From: an uncultured bacterium
GTDB lineage: Bacteria; Bacillota; Clostridia; Oscillospirales; Oscillospiraceae
DNA length: 36,860 bases
Assembly (NCBI GenBank): GCA_949840775.1
Contig: CATKXO010000031.1
Location: 1 to 36,860, forward strand
Direction: 5' to 3'
Shown here one piece after another: positions 1-6,955 of this stretch. A model generated the notes under the pieces. That model ran no database searches. It saw nothing but the letters and a program-made list of their open reading frames with translations, and had not been told where the DNA came from. The translations under genes were made by a program, and so were the position numbers. Numbering within the stretch: position 1 is the stretch's first letter; each line of letters opens with the position of its first letter.

Positions 1-162
1 TTCACCAGCAATCTCCTCTCCTACGGCGCGGCCCCCAAGGATATTCAGGAGCTGTTGGGACACTCGGATGTCAACACGACCATGAACATCTACGCCCACG
101 CCACCAGGGAGGCAAAGCGTTCCAGCGCAAGACTTCTGGACAAGGTAGTGAGCAGCGGCTGA
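1..162 (+). CDS. Tyrosine recombinase/integrase, C-terminal end only
   Basis: The window opens inside this gene; 53 residues and a TGA stop are present. The visible part carries the end of the phage-integrase catalytic domain: LLGHSDVNTTMNIYAHA, holding the box II histidine (residue 21 of the fragment) and the nucleophilic tyrosine (residue 31) that forms the 3'-phosphotyrosine link to DNA. This arrangement is typical of integrases of integrative conjugative elements and prophages in Firmicutes. The gene lies at the edge of a stretch of mobile-element debris, so it is probably the integrase of an element lying mostly to the left. No tRNA gene or clear attachment duplication is visible after the stop, so the att site cannot be placed. 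Family assignment is firm; element type is inference. Confidence 0.9.
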   Translation, partial: FTSNLLSYGAAPKDIQELLGHSDVNTTMNIYAHATREAKRSSARLLDKVVSSG

Positions 163-167
163 CGAGG

Positions 168-197
168 TTTTCCCTTAAATTTTCTCGTAAGGGAAAA
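168..197 (+). terminator. Perfect hairpin just after the integrase stop
   Basis: A perfect 10-bp inverted repeat (TTTTCCCTTA / TAAGGGAAAA) with a 10-nt loop starts six bases after the integrase stop. The right arm ends in A rather than T, so it is a weak rho-independent terminator for the plus strand. A further AAGGGAAAA copy follows at about 202. It could instead be a recombinase arm-type or core-type site. Confidence 0.4.
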
Positions 198-339
198 ATC
201 AAGGGAAAAGGGCAGGAGGGTAAACCTTAAAAGCCTTGAAAACACTGGATTTCCGGGGGATAGAGGCCCTGTTGATTGACAAACATAAATTTGTTTTTCT
301 TAAAAATTCAAAAATTTTTGTCTTGTACTTGACATAAGG

Positions 340-462
340 GTGACCTACATCGTGCGTGTTCATTTCAGCACCACCAGCAAGGAAACATTCAGCGATAAGG
401 TCAAGTGGTTACTGCGAAATGAAGTCTGGCAGTTGATGGAGCAGGAGGCCGCAGGAGAATGA
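340..462 (+). pseudogene. TnpW-like transposon protein, 5'-truncated fragment
   Basis: The frame reads VTYIVRVHFSTTSKETFSDK and then about 20 more residues to TGA at 460-462. The block V-T-Y-x-V-x-V-H-F-S-x-T-S-K-E-T-x-x-D-K resembles my memory of TnpW, a short protein carried by Tn4451-type and related clostridial conjugative transposons. The usual N-terminal third is missing: the frame is open back to 304 but holds no ATG, and the only candidate starts are GTG at 340 or 352. AAGGG sits just before the first GTG, so weak translation is possible. I treat it as a remnant, consistent with the integrase on its left. Family is recognised from memory without a search; its state as a pseudogene is inference. 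Confidence 0.5.
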
Positions 463-469
463 CCATATG

Positions 470-499
470 GAGGGCCGGGAAACTCCCGGCCCTCTTTTT
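470..499 (+). terminator. Rho-independent terminator
   Basis: GAGGGCCGGGA pairs perfectly with TCCCGGCCCTC around a 3-nt loop and is followed by TTTTT. It closes transcription from the TnpW-like fragment and insulates the next gene. Confidence 0.9.
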
Positions 500-575
500 G
501 CTATCTTGAAAAGCTGGGATATTTGTGTTAAGATAAAGGCGAATCAGATAGCAGAAACGAAAGCAGGTGGTAGAT

Positions 576-1391
576 TTGACAGTAACGGAACAGATAGACC
601 AGCAGCACCAGGAGGATTTACAGAGGCTCAGAGGTTTTCGTCTGCTGGACGATGATTTTCTGACAAAGTGTTTTGAGGGGGATCCCAAGTACATCCAGCT
701 TGTATTGCGGATTGTGTTGGAGATGCCTGATTTAGTAGTCGTGAATGTTCGCACACAGGTATTCGTAGAAAATTTGCTTAACCGTTCTGTGCAGCTGGAC
801 GTTCTGGCAACGGACAGCACCGGGCGAAAGATAAACGTGGAAATTCAGCGATCCGACAAAGGCACTGGACGAAAGCGGGCAAGATATAACAGTAGCATGA
901 TGGACACTAACCTTTTGTGGAAGGGCGAGAAGTTTGATGAACTGCCCGAAACCTATGTTGTGTTCATAACTGAACATGATGTGATTGGCGATGGACAGCC
1001 TCTTTACAAAATTGAGCGGTATATTTCTGGCAGCAATAAAAAGTTTGAGGATGGTTCGCATATTCTGTATGTGAACGGCGCATACCGGGACGAGACACCC
1101 ATCGGAAAGCTGATGCACGATTTCTCCTGCACAGCCCCGGCTGATATGTACTATGACGAGTTGGCGGAACGGGTTAGATTTTTCAAAGAAAGTAAGGAGG
1201 GAATTTCGATTATGTGTAAGGTCATGGAAGATATGAGAAATCAGGCCGCAACTCAAGCTGCGCTCGAACGAGCAAAATCAGTGGCACACCGTATATTAGC
1301 GACCGGGAAATTTTCATTAGAAGAAATCGCTGATATGACCGAGCTTTCCCTAGACGAAGTAAAGAAATTACAATCTGGGCAGAGCGCATAA
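576..1391 (+). CDS. Rpn/YhgA-type PD-(D/E)XK nuclease family transposase
   Basis: Protein of about 271 residues of the PDDEXK_2 (Rpn) group. Members are recombination-promoting nucleases, often annotated as family transposases, that cut DNA rather than move as classic transposons. Visible features are the N-terminal block DDDFLTKCFEGDP, then LDVLATDSTGRKINVEIQ, which carries the metal-binding Asp and the E-x-Q variant of the nuclease motif, and a C-terminal EEIADMTELSLDEVKKLQ helix pair common in the family. No ATG start exists. TTG at 576 has AGGTGG five bases upstream and is preferred; GTG at 567 is the alternative and adds three residues. The gene is bounded by terminators on both sides, so it is monocistronic. 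Base composition is lower in GC than the chromosomal genes to the right, which fits transfer. It appears intact. Confidence 0.85.
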   Translation: MTVTEQIDQQHQEDLQRLRGFRLLDDDFLTKCFEGDPKYIQLVLRIVLEMPDLVVVNVRTQVFVENLLNRSVQLDVLATDSTGRKINVEIQRSDKGTGRKRARYNSSMMDTNLLWKGEKFDELPETYVVFITEHDVIGDGQPLYKIERYISGSNKKFEDGSHILYVNGAYRDETPIGKLMHDFSCTAPADMYYDELAERVRFFKESKEGISIMCKVMEDMRNQAATQAALERAKSVAHRILATGKFSLEEIADMTELSLDEVKKLQSGQSA

Positions 1392-1409
1392 ATTGCCATA
1401 CCAATTTGA

Positions 1410-1447
1410 GGGCGAGAATCTGACTAATCAGGTTCCCGCCCTTTTTT
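1410..1447 (+). terminator. Rho-independent terminator of the Rpn gene
   Basis: GGGCGAGAATCTGA pairs with TCAGGTTCCCGCCC (14 positions, three of them G-U wobble) and is followed by TTTTTT. Confidence 0.85.
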
Positions 1448-1494
1448 GCACCCTAATTGTGAACAATTCGTAAACATGATTAGGAAGTTGTTGA

Positions 1495-1740
1495 CAAGTC
1501 GTTTCAGGCAAAACAGCAAAAAGCATCCTTATTTCCTGCGGCGCAAGGATGGCCCCTTTTGACATTGCAGAAGTCCGGCAGATGATGGAGGGGGACGATC
1601 TGGAATTGGAACTGATCGGGGACAGAAAGACGGCGCTGTTCTGTATCGTGTCTGATACGGATATGACATTTAATTTCATATCGGCCATGGTGTATACGCA
1701 GATGTTCAACGTCCTGTGTGACAGGGCTTTCTGGAATTGA
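1495..1740 (+). pseudogene. Fragment of a conjugative coupling protein (VirD4/TraG type)
   Basis: The plus frame reads SGKTAKSILISCGARMAPFD, then IGDRKTALFCIVSDTD and FNFISAMVYTQMFNVLCDRA. This is the middle of a T4SS coupling ATPase as found in Tn916-like and other clostridial integrative elements: the stretch after the Walker A domain, including the GDRKTALF-x-I-x-SDTD strand. Both ends are missing. A TGA lies just upstream (1492-1494), and after the CDRA block the frame runs into unrelated DNA and stops at 1738-1740. ATG at 1549 is an internal methionine, not a true start. It is a relic of a lost conjugative element. Its right end abuts the 3' end of a second relic on the other strand. Confidence 0.75.
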
Positions 1741-2166
1741 TCAAACACAAACGCATTGAGCTTTGTGAGGTCCACCTTGCCCTTTTCATCCAGAACACTG
1801 TCCTCCACTAGGACTCCAACAATTTCGCCAATCACATGGAATCCATATACCTCCTGCCTGGCTTCCACAACCCTGCGTTCTAAGGTCAACGGAAATTCTG
1901 TCACGATGGTACATCCACCTTTTCGCTTTTCACAGCGGTCAGGCCTGTGAGAGAAAACTTGTCGGGCATTTTGTTGCCGGAGGCAATACCAAAGAAATCA
2001 GCGGCCTCAATGTGGGGGATATCCGCAATGCTCAGTGTAAATGCCCCTCGCTGATATTTAGAGACACCATATTTTCTGCACAGATTCCGCCCCATGCCAT
2101 ATTCATCACATTAACGGTTCCATCCTCGCCATAGGTGGATATCATCAGCACAGGCATAGGAAATAG
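1738..2166 (-). pseudogene. Flavin reductase (flavoredoxin family) pseudogene
   Basis: Three minus-strand segments in different frames together make most of a flavoredoxin/FMN-binding split-barrel protein. They are FPMPVLMISTYGEDGTVNVM and following residues (about 2166-2032), then ADFFGIASGNKMPDKFSLTG and following (about 2060-1901), then TEFPLTLERRVVEARQEVYG through NAFVFDQF (about 1904-1740). At least two frameshifts separate them: one after the SLNISEGH block and one at VDVP/TEFP. The usual N-terminus is replaced by unrelated sequence, and the C-terminal 20 or so residues are lost at the junction with the coupling-protein fragment. The protein would have bound FMN and reduced small substrates; it cannot be made now. 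Confidence 0.75.
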
Positions 2167-2214
2167 TTTGATAAGATTGTGATAAAATAATGATAAAGCA
2201 AGAGGAGGATTTTT

Positions 2215-2436
2215 ATGCTGCACATCCGTCCTGTCTCTGATTTGAGAAATAAGTTTCCAGAAATTGAATCCACCGTGTTAAAAAACGGTGAACCTGTCTA
2301 CCTTACGAAAAACGGGTACGGTTCCATGGTGCTGCTCAGCTTGGAACAGTACGCCGCCCTCACGGACGATGTGGAGTTAGCCTTGGACGAAGCGGACAAA
2401 GCGGCTGAGTTATCTGATATGCGCGATTCCGGCTAG
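2215..2436 (+). CDS. Type II toxin-antitoxin system antitoxin, YefM/Phd family
   Basis: A 73-residue protein starting at ATG 2215, with AGAGGAGG seven bases upstream. The N-terminus (HIRPVSDLRNKFPEIESTVLKNGEPVYLTKNGYGSMVLLSLEQY, shown here only to locate the fold: residues 2-46) is the Phd/YefM DNA-binding fold. It has the P-V-S-D-L-R-N-K start and the Y-L-T-K-N-G-x-G turn typical of the family. The acidic tail (ALDEADKAAELSDMRDSG) would wrap the toxin. In a working module this protein neutralises a RelE/ParE toxin and represses the shared promoter. The toxin gene that follows is broken, so this antitoxin is now solitary; it might still repress its own promoter or buffer a related toxin elsewhere. 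Confidence 0.9.
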   Translation: MLHIRPVSDLRNKFPEIESTVLKNGEPVYLTKNGYGSMVLLSLEQYAALTDDVELALDEADKAAELSDMRDSG

Positions 2437-2467
2437 GAGGTATTCAACCGGGTGAGGGGGCGTATCC

Positions 2468-2781
2468 GTGAACGGAAAGCGTTATGAGTTGAGCATTCTT
2501 CCGCTGTTTGAGGATGATTTAAATGAAATTGTGGACTATATCACTTACCGTCTGCGGAATCCTCTGACCGCCGAGGCTTTCATTGATGAAGTAGAGAAGG
2601 CCATTTATGAGCGGCTAAGCTGTGTGGAATCGTTTTAGCCATACCGCTCTGGCCGTGAACAAAAGTCCCCATACTATCCTATCCAGGTAAAAAATATACT
2701 ATCTTCTATGTGGTGGTCGGTAACACGATGGAAGTACGCCAGATCATCTACAGCAGGCAAAATATGAAAAAGCTGATATAG
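2468..2781 (+). pseudogene. RelE/ParE-family toxin, broken
   Basis: Starts at GTG 2468 after GAGGGGG. The first 56 codons read VNGKRYELSILPLFEDDLNE and then IVDYITYRLRNPLTAEAFID, the N-terminal helices of a RelE/ParE toxin. An in-frame TAG stands at 2636-2638, just after VESF and before the conserved P-Y-R-S-G-R. The frame then continues but slips by one base near 2686, after which the other frame gives IFYVVVGNTMEVRQIIYSRQ and NMKKLI with stop at 2779-2781, the family's usual last strand and end. A nonsense codon and a frameshift thus disable it. The genuine toxin would cleave ribosome-bound mRNA (RelE) or poison gyrase (ParE); the sequence does not decide which. Confidence 0.8.
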
Positions 2782-2815
2782 CTCTTTCCTAAGTTTTAGG
2801 GCTAACACACTCTTG

Positions 2816-2856
2816 CCCCGCCCTAATTTGTGCGGACAGCACAAACCTGGGCGGGG
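2816..2856. other. Nested inverted repeat in non-coding DNA
   Basis: The outer arms CCCCGCCC / GGGCGGGG pair perfectly and enclose a second perfect repeat, TTGTGC-GGACA-GCACAA. No T-run follows on the plus strand. The stretch 2782-2977 holds no gene that I can support; this palindrome is its only clear feature and may mark the right end of the mobile debris. Confidence 0.45.
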
Positions 2857-2977
2857 TCCCCAATTCGTTTCGTGTACCCGCCCCCGCAGGGGATGGGAAT
2901 CATAGGGATATTTTCGCCTTGTGGAACACAAAACAGGCAGTAGCCGCCGATGATATGTAAACAAATTATGAACCCTA

Positions 2978-3006
2978 TTGCTTTTTTTCATAAGGTGCGC
3001 TAAAAT
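2978..3006 (+). promoter_or_regulatory. Sigma-A promoter of htpG
   Basis: TTGCTT, a 17-base spacer and TAAAAT at 3001-3006. The start point falls inside the CIRCE element, so HrcA bound there would block initiation. Confidence 0.8.
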
Positions 3007-3042
3007 ATGGTTAGCACTCGATAAATACGAGTGCTAACCATA
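3006..3042 (+). promoter_or_regulatory. CIRCE operator (HrcA binding site)
   Basis: TTAGCACTC-N9-GAGTGCTAA at 3011-3037 matches the CIRCE consensus base for base. The dyad extends to a perfect 15-bp inverted repeat over 3006-3042. In Firmicutes HrcA binds CIRCE and represses class I heat-shock genes such as groESL and dnaK. Here the element lies between the -10 box and the htpG ribosome binding site. Confidence 0.97.
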
Positions 3043-3084
3043 TTGTTATCAAATAAATTTAATATACATGGAGGAATCAAAATC

Positions 3085-5001
3085 ATGGCAAAGAAGCAAT
3101 TTAAGGCGGAATCCAAGCGGCTGCTGGACCTGATGGTCAATTCCATCTACACCCACAAGGAGATTTTCCTCCGGGAGCTGATCTCCAACGCCAGTGACGC
3201 AGAGGACAAGCTGGCCTACAAGTCCCTCACCGACGACAGCGTGACGGTAAAGCGGAAGGACCTGAAGATTACCATTGTTCCCGACAAGGAGAAGCGGATG
3301 CTCACCGTGTCGGACAACGGCGTGGGTATGAGCAAGGAGGACCTGGAGTCCAACTTGGGCACCATTGCCCGCAGCGGCTCCGGCCAGTTCAAGGCCGGCC
3401 TCAGCGAGGACGACAAGGCGGCGGACAAGATCGATGTCATCGGTCAGTTTGGCGTGGGCTTCTACTCCGCCTTTATGGTGGCCGACCATGTGACCGTCAT
3501 CTCCCGGGCCTGGGGCAGCGAGGAGGCCTGGATGTGGCAGTCCGACGGGGCCGACGGCTACACTGTCACCGCCTGCGAGAAGGAGGACCCCGGCACCGAT
3601 GTCATCATGCACATCAAGGCCAACGCCGAGGGAGAGGACTACGACCAGTATTTAGACACCTACAAATTACAGGAGCTCATCAAAAAGTACTCCGACTATA
3701 TCCGCTACCCCATCGTCATGGAGGTGGAGGACTACCGCCAGAAGGAGAAGCCGGAGGATGCCCCCGAGGACTACAAGCCCGAGTGGGAGACCGTCAAGGA
3801 GTGGAAGACCCTGAACTCAATGGTCCCCCTGTGGCAGCGGCAGAAGTCCAAGGTGAAGCCCGAGGAGTACAACGCCTTTTACAAGGAAAAATTCGGCGAC
3901 TGGCAGGACCCTCTGACCGTCATCCACACCAGCGCCGAGGGGGCGGTGACCTATAAGGCCATGCTCTACATCCCGGAGAAGACGCCCTATGACTTTTACA
4001 CCCGGGAGTACCAGAAGGGACTCCAGCTCTACTCCTCCGGGGTGCTCATCATGGACAAGTGCGCCGACCTGCTCCCCGACCACTTCCGCTTTGTCAAGGG
4101 CGTGGTGGACTCCTCCGACTTCTCCCTGAACATCAGCCGTGAGGTCCTCCAGCACACCCGGCAGTTGAAGGTCATCGCCTCCGCCCTGGAGAAGAAGATC
4201 AAGAACGAGCTGCTGAAAATGCAGAAGGAGGACCGGGAGAAGTATGAGAAGTTCTGGTCCGCCTTCGGCGCCCAGCTGAAATACGGCGTGGTGGCCGACT
4301 ACGGTCAGCACAAGGACGTGCTCCAGGACTTGCTGCTGTTCTGGTCCTCCAAGGAGGAGAAGAATACCACCTTGGCCGCCTACAAGGACCGGATGCCTGA
4401 GGACCAGCCCTTCTACTACTACGCCTGCGGTGAGAGCGTGGAGAAGATTGCCAAACTGCCCCAGGTGGAGCGCATCTTGGACAAGGGGTATGAGATTCTC
4501 TACTGCACCGAGGATGTGGACGACTTTGTGATGAAGGGCCTGCGGGAGATGGACGGCAAGCAGTTCAAGTCGGTCACCGAGGAGGACGCCCTGCCCCAGA
4601 CCGACGAGGAGAAAAAAGCCGCTGAGGAGAAGGCCGAGTCTGGCAAGCCGGTGCTGGAGGCCGTCAAGGAGGCCCTGGGGGACCAGGTGAAGGAGGTGCG
4701 CGTCTCCGCCATCCTCAAGTCGGGGGCCTGCTGCCTGTCCGCCGACGGCCCCGTCTCCATTGAGATGGAGCGGTATATGCGTAAGGTGGAGGGCGGCCAG
4801 CCCATGAAGGCCGACCGGGTACTGGAGCTCAATGCCGACTCCGCCCCCTTTGCCGCCCTGAAAAAGGCGGTGGACGCCGGAGACAAGGACACCGTCGCCA
4901 AGTACTCCAAGCTGCTCTATGCCCAGGCCCTGCTCCTGGCCGACCTGCCCCTGGAGGACCCGGCGGAGTATACCGAGCTGGTGTGCTCGCTGATGGTGTG
5001 A
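3085..5001 (+). CDS. htpG: Molecular chaperone HtpG (bacterial Hsp90)
   Basis: Cytoplasmic ATP-dependent dimeric chaperone of 638 residues, a normal length for HtpG. The N-terminal GHKL ATPase domain is visible: FLRELISNASDAEDKL (residues 28-43; the catalytic Glu, the Mg-binding Asn and the Asp motif), DNGVGMSKEDLESNLGTIAR, and the lid loop GQFGVGFYSAFMVAD. The middle domain contains SSDFSLNISREVLQ with the conserved arginine that contacts ATP phosphate, and the C-terminal dimerisation region follows. Translation starts at ATG 3085 behind GGAGG; the upstream in-frame GTG at 3031 lies inside CIRCE and is not a start. Regulation by HrcA is read directly from the operator. A strong terminator follows, so the gene is transcribed alone. 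Confidence 0.98.
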   Translation: MAKKQFKAESKRLLDLMVNSIYTHKEIFLRELISNASDAEDKLAYKSLTDDSVTVKRKDLKITIVPDKEKRMLTVSDNGVGMSKEDLESNLGTIARSGSGQFKAGLSEDDKAADKIDVIGQFGVGFYSAFMVADHVTVISRAWGSEEAWMWQSDGADGYTVTACEKEDPGTDVIMHIKANAEGEDYDQYLDTYKLQELIKKYSDYIRYPIVMEVEDYRQKEKPEDAPEDYKPEWETVKEWKTLNSMVPLWQRQKSKVKPEEYNAFYKEKFGDWQDPLTVIHTSAEGAVTYKAMLYIPEKTPYDFYTREYQKGLQLYSSGVLIMDKCADLLPDHFRFVKGVVDSSDFSLNISREVLQHTRQLKVIASALEKKIKNELLKMQKEDREKYEKFWSAFGAQLKYGVVADYGQHKDVLQDLLLFWSSKEEKNTTLAAYKDRMPEDQPFYYYACGESVEKIAKLPQVERILDKGYEILYCTEDVDDFVMKGLREMDGKQFKSVTEEDALPQTDEEKKAAEEKAESGKPVLEAVKEALGDQVKEVRVSAILKSGACCLSADGPVSIEMERYMRKVEGGQPMKADRVLELNADSAPFAALKKAVDAGDKDTVAKYSKLLYAQALLLADLPLEDPAEYTELVCSLMV

Positions 5002-5009
5002 TAAAAGAC

Positions 5010-5041
5010 AAAAGCGGAACATCTCCAGTGTTCCGCTTTTT
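5010..5041 (+). terminator. Rho-independent terminator of htpG
   Basis: AAAAGCGGAACA and TGTTCCGCTTTT form a perfect 12-bp stem with a 7-nt loop, ending in a T-run. Confidence 0.93.
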
Positions 5042-5077
5042 ATGACACACATGATCCCCTCACAACTATATTTTAAC

Positions 5078-5106
5078 TTGACAGAAGATACTTTAATATA
5101 TATTAT
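5078..5106 (+). promoter_or_regulatory. Strong sigma-A promoter
   Basis: TTGACA, 17 bases, TATTAT. It lies just upstream of the 5145 gene in AT-rich DNA. Confidence 0.85.
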
Positions 5107-5144
5107 ATTGAAAATACATAGTGATTCAGGAGGTCATCTGTAAC

Positions 5145-5735
5145 ATGAAAAAGGTAAGTACATGGCTCCGGGTCGGTCTGTTTTTGGTCATTACAGTCGC
5201 GGCTGTGGTAATCTTTATTTTGCCGATCCTGGGCACCACCGCCCCCGGCGGACCGAAGCTTTCCTTCGGCGGCTCGGATACCTGCCAGCTGGGCGGTTCG
5301 CTGGAGGAGTTCAACGCCGCCGGCTTCTACATGGGAGAAAAAACACAGGAGCGCAGCTTTTCGGGCCACACCTCGCAGGATAATTTTAAGGTGTTTTTGG
5401 ATGCCGGGCGCAGCCAGTCCTGCGGAGGCGGCCAGCTGGTAAATAAGGGCGACGGCTACAGGTCGGGAACGGAGTGTATGGTGTACTCCTTTGAACTGCG
5501 GTACGCCGACGGCGGACATATGACCTGCAACGGGACGGAGACCCTGGGCAATACCCAGGAGGCGATCCATTCCGGACTGGGAAAGCCGGCGCTGCATGAC
5601 AGCAAGTACGACCAGTATACATATCAAAAAGGCGGGCGCTCCTACGACTTCTATTTCTACTATGATGAAAGCGGCGTCTGTACCAGTGTTGCTGCCTACC
5701 AGATTGACCCCAAGCTCTCCTTCCAGTCCTTCTGA
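5145..5735 (+). CDS. Putative membrane-anchored or secreted protein of unknown function
   Basis: A 196-residue protein starting at ATG 5145 with AGGAGG eleven bases upstream. Residues 1-30 are a short basic start (MKKVSTWLR) followed by a strongly hydrophobic segment (VGLFLVITVAAVVIFILPIL), so it is either a signal anchor or an uncleaved signal peptide. The rest, outside the membrane, is rich in Gly, Ser, Tyr and Asp with several cysteines (DTCQLGG, QSCGG, TECM, MTCNG, GVCTS), which could form disulphides. No catalytic motif was recognised. It has its own strong promoter. The start of the next gene follows within a hairpin. I do not recognise the family and assign no function. Confidence 0.75.
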   Translation: MKKVSTWLRVGLFLVITVAAVVIFILPILGTTAPGGPKLSFGGSDTCQLGGSLEEFNAAGFYMGEKTQERSFSGHTSQDNFKVFLDAGRSQSCGGGQLVNKGDGYRSGTECMVYSFELRYADGGHMTCNGTETLGNTQEAIHSGLGKPALHDSKYDQYTYQKGGRSYDFYFYYDESGVCTSVAAYQIDPKLSFQSF

Positions 5736-5746
5736 GGGCTGTATAA

Positions 5747-5804
5747 AAAACCGCCCTTCCGGTTAAACTGGCCATAAGCCAAATTTTACCGAAAGGGTGG
5801 TTTT
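5747..5804 (+). promoter_or_regulatory. Long hairpin ending at the next start codon; terminator and SD-occluding element
   Basis: Arms 5747-5767 and 5784-5804 pair at 19 of 21 positions (one a wobble), with a smaller TGGC/GCCA stem in the loop. The right arm contains the Shine-Dalgarno AAAGGGTGG and ends in TTTT directly before ATG 5805. It can terminate transcripts from the 5145 gene, and in any read-through transcript it would hide the ribosome binding site of the CBS-domain gene. Confidence 0.75.
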
Positions 5805-6233
5805 ATGCAGGTGAAGGATTTGATGAACCCCAGCGCGGTGACGGTAGAGCCCACATCTTCGGCAGCGCTGGCCGCCCGGCTCATCAGCCGGCACAACGTA
5901 GGCGCCCTGCCGGTGTGCACACCGGACCGCCGCCTCCGGGGGATGGTCACAGACCGGGACATCGTGCTCCGGTGTGTGGCCGCGGAGGAGGACCCGGCCC
6001 AGACTCCGGTGCGGGATATCATGACCCGCCACTGTGCGGCGGTTGCCCCCGGTGACGACTGCCGGGAGGCAACCCGGCTTATGGCCCAGCACCAGGTCCG
6101 CCGCCTGCCGGTGGTGGACAACGGAAAGCTGGTGGGGGTGATCTCTCTGTCTGACCTGGCCCGCAGCGGCCGGTTTGACATGGAGGCGGCCAAGGCCCTC
6201 AGCGAGATTTCGGAAAATATCATCGTCCGCTGA
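5805..6233 (+). CDS. CBS-domain pair protein
   Basis: A 142-residue cytoplasmic protein made of two CBS modules and little else. Module one runs over residues 1-60 (VKDLMNPSAVTVEPTSSA ... GALPVCTPDRRLRGMVTDRD), module two over 65-125 (VRDIMTRHCAAVAPGDD ... VRRLPVVDNGKLVGVISLSD). Both carry the G-x-V-T/S-x-x-D turn that lines the adenosyl-ligand pocket. Stand-alone CBS pairs bind AMP, ATP or related ligands and sense energy state; the partner here is unknown. Start ATG 5805 follows AAAGGGTGG, embedded in a hairpin. Its neighbours give no functional hint. Confidence 0.9.
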   Translation: MQVKDLMNPSAVTVEPTSSAALAARLISRHNVGALPVCTPDRRLRGMVTDRDIVLRCVAAEEDPAQTPVRDIMTRHCAAVAPGDDCREATRLMAQHQVRRLPVVDNGKLVGVISLSDLARSGRFDMEAAKALSEISENIIVR

Positions 6234-6263
6234 TTGGACAAAAACCCTCCTGTGCCTTATAAT
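6234..6263 (+). promoter_or_regulatory. Promoter of trmO inside a hairpin loop
   Basis: TTGGAC, 18 bases, TATAAT at 6258-6263. The predicted start point (about 6270) lies after the left arm of the overlapping hairpin, so transcripts from here cannot form it. Confidence 0.7.
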
Positions 6264-6283
6264 GGGGAGCAGGAGGGATTTTT
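6240..6283 (+). promoter_or_regulatory. Terminator-like hairpin ending at the trmO start codon
   Basis: AAAAACCCTCCTG (6240-6252) pairs with CAGGAGGG-A-TTTTT (6270-6283), with a single bulged base. The right arm is the trmO Shine-Dalgarno plus a T-run that touches ATG 6284. It can stop read-through from the CBS gene or mask the ribosome site in such transcripts. Confidence 0.7.
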
Positions 6284-6955
6284 ATGGATTTTACCCCCAT
6301 CGCCCACATTTGCAGCGACTTTCCGGAGAAATTCGGCATCCCCCGGCAGAGCGGCCTGGTGGAAGAGCTGTCCGCCAGGGTGGTGTTTGAGCCGCTCTAC
6401 CGGGACCCCAGTGCCCTCCGGGGACTGGAGGGTTTTTCCCACGTCTGGCTCATCTGGGAGTTCTCCCAGGCCAGGCGGGAGGGCTGGTCGCCCACCGTAC
6501 GGCCGCCCCGGCTGGGGGGCAACAGACGGCTGGGGGTGTTCGCCACCCGGTCCCCCTTCCGGCCCAACCCCATCGGACTGTCCTGTGTGCGGCTGGTGGA
6601 GGTAAGGCAGGACCGGGAGCTGGGGCCCGTCCTCACCGTGGCCGGGGCCGACCTGCTGGACGGCACCCCCATCTATGACATCAAGCCCTACCTCCCCTAT
6701 GCCGACTGCCGTCCGGAGGCTGTGGGGGGCTTTGCCGCCCGGCCCAAGGGAGCGGACTTGGAGGTGGAATGTCCTCCGGAACTGCTGGAGGCCGTCCCGG
6801 CGGATAAGCGGGCTGGGCTGCTGGCCGTTTTGGCCCAGGACCCCCGGCCCCAGTATCAGGACGACCCGGACCGGGTGTATGGCATGGCCTTCGCCGGGGT
6901 GGAGGTGAAGTTCCGGGTGGCGGGAGACGCGCTGATTGTGACGGAGATTGTGTAG
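6284..6955 (+). CDS. trmO: tRNA (N6-threonylcarbamoyladenosine(37)-N6)-methyltransferase TrmO
   Basis: A 223-residue TrmO/TsaA-like (YaeB) protein that uses S-adenosylmethionine to methylate N6 of t6A at position 37 of tRNAs. Family signatures seen are IAHICSDFPEKFGIPRQSGL near the N-terminus, LRGLEGFSHVWLIWEFS, the core LGVFATRSPFRPNPIGLS that builds the SAM-binding beta-barrel, and DLLDGTPIYDIKPYLPYAD. The C-terminal 70 residues form the small second domain. It starts at ATG 6284 behind GCAGGAGGG. The stop codon lies inside a dispersed palindromic repeat (6951-7029). Identification is secure. Confidence 0.95.
   Translation: MDFTPIAHICSDFPEKFGIPRQSGLVEELSARVVFEPLYRDPSALRGLEGFSHVWLIWEFSQARREGWSPTVRPPRLGGNRRLGVFATRSPFRPNPIGLSCVRLVEVRQDRELGPVLTVAGADLLDGTPIYDIKPYLPYADCRPEAVGGFAARPKGADLEVECPPELLEAVPADKRAGLLAVLAQDPRPQYQDDPDRVYGMAFAGVEVKFRVAGDALIVTEIV

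Noticed and set aside
168-210. Attachment site of the integrase-bearing element
   Set aside because: The AAGGGAAAA repeats after the integrase stop are suggestive, but the other end of the element is outside the window, so no direct repeat pair can be shown.
3031-3084. Upstream GTG start for htpG
   Set aside because: It lies inside the CIRCE element and adds residues not found in HtpG; ATG 3085 has GGAGG at good spacing.
3817-5052. A 411-codon open frame on the minus strand across htpG
   Set aside because: It is antisense to a certain gene, rich in Leu/Gly/His/Val as expected of a GC-rich shadow frame, and has no family likeness.
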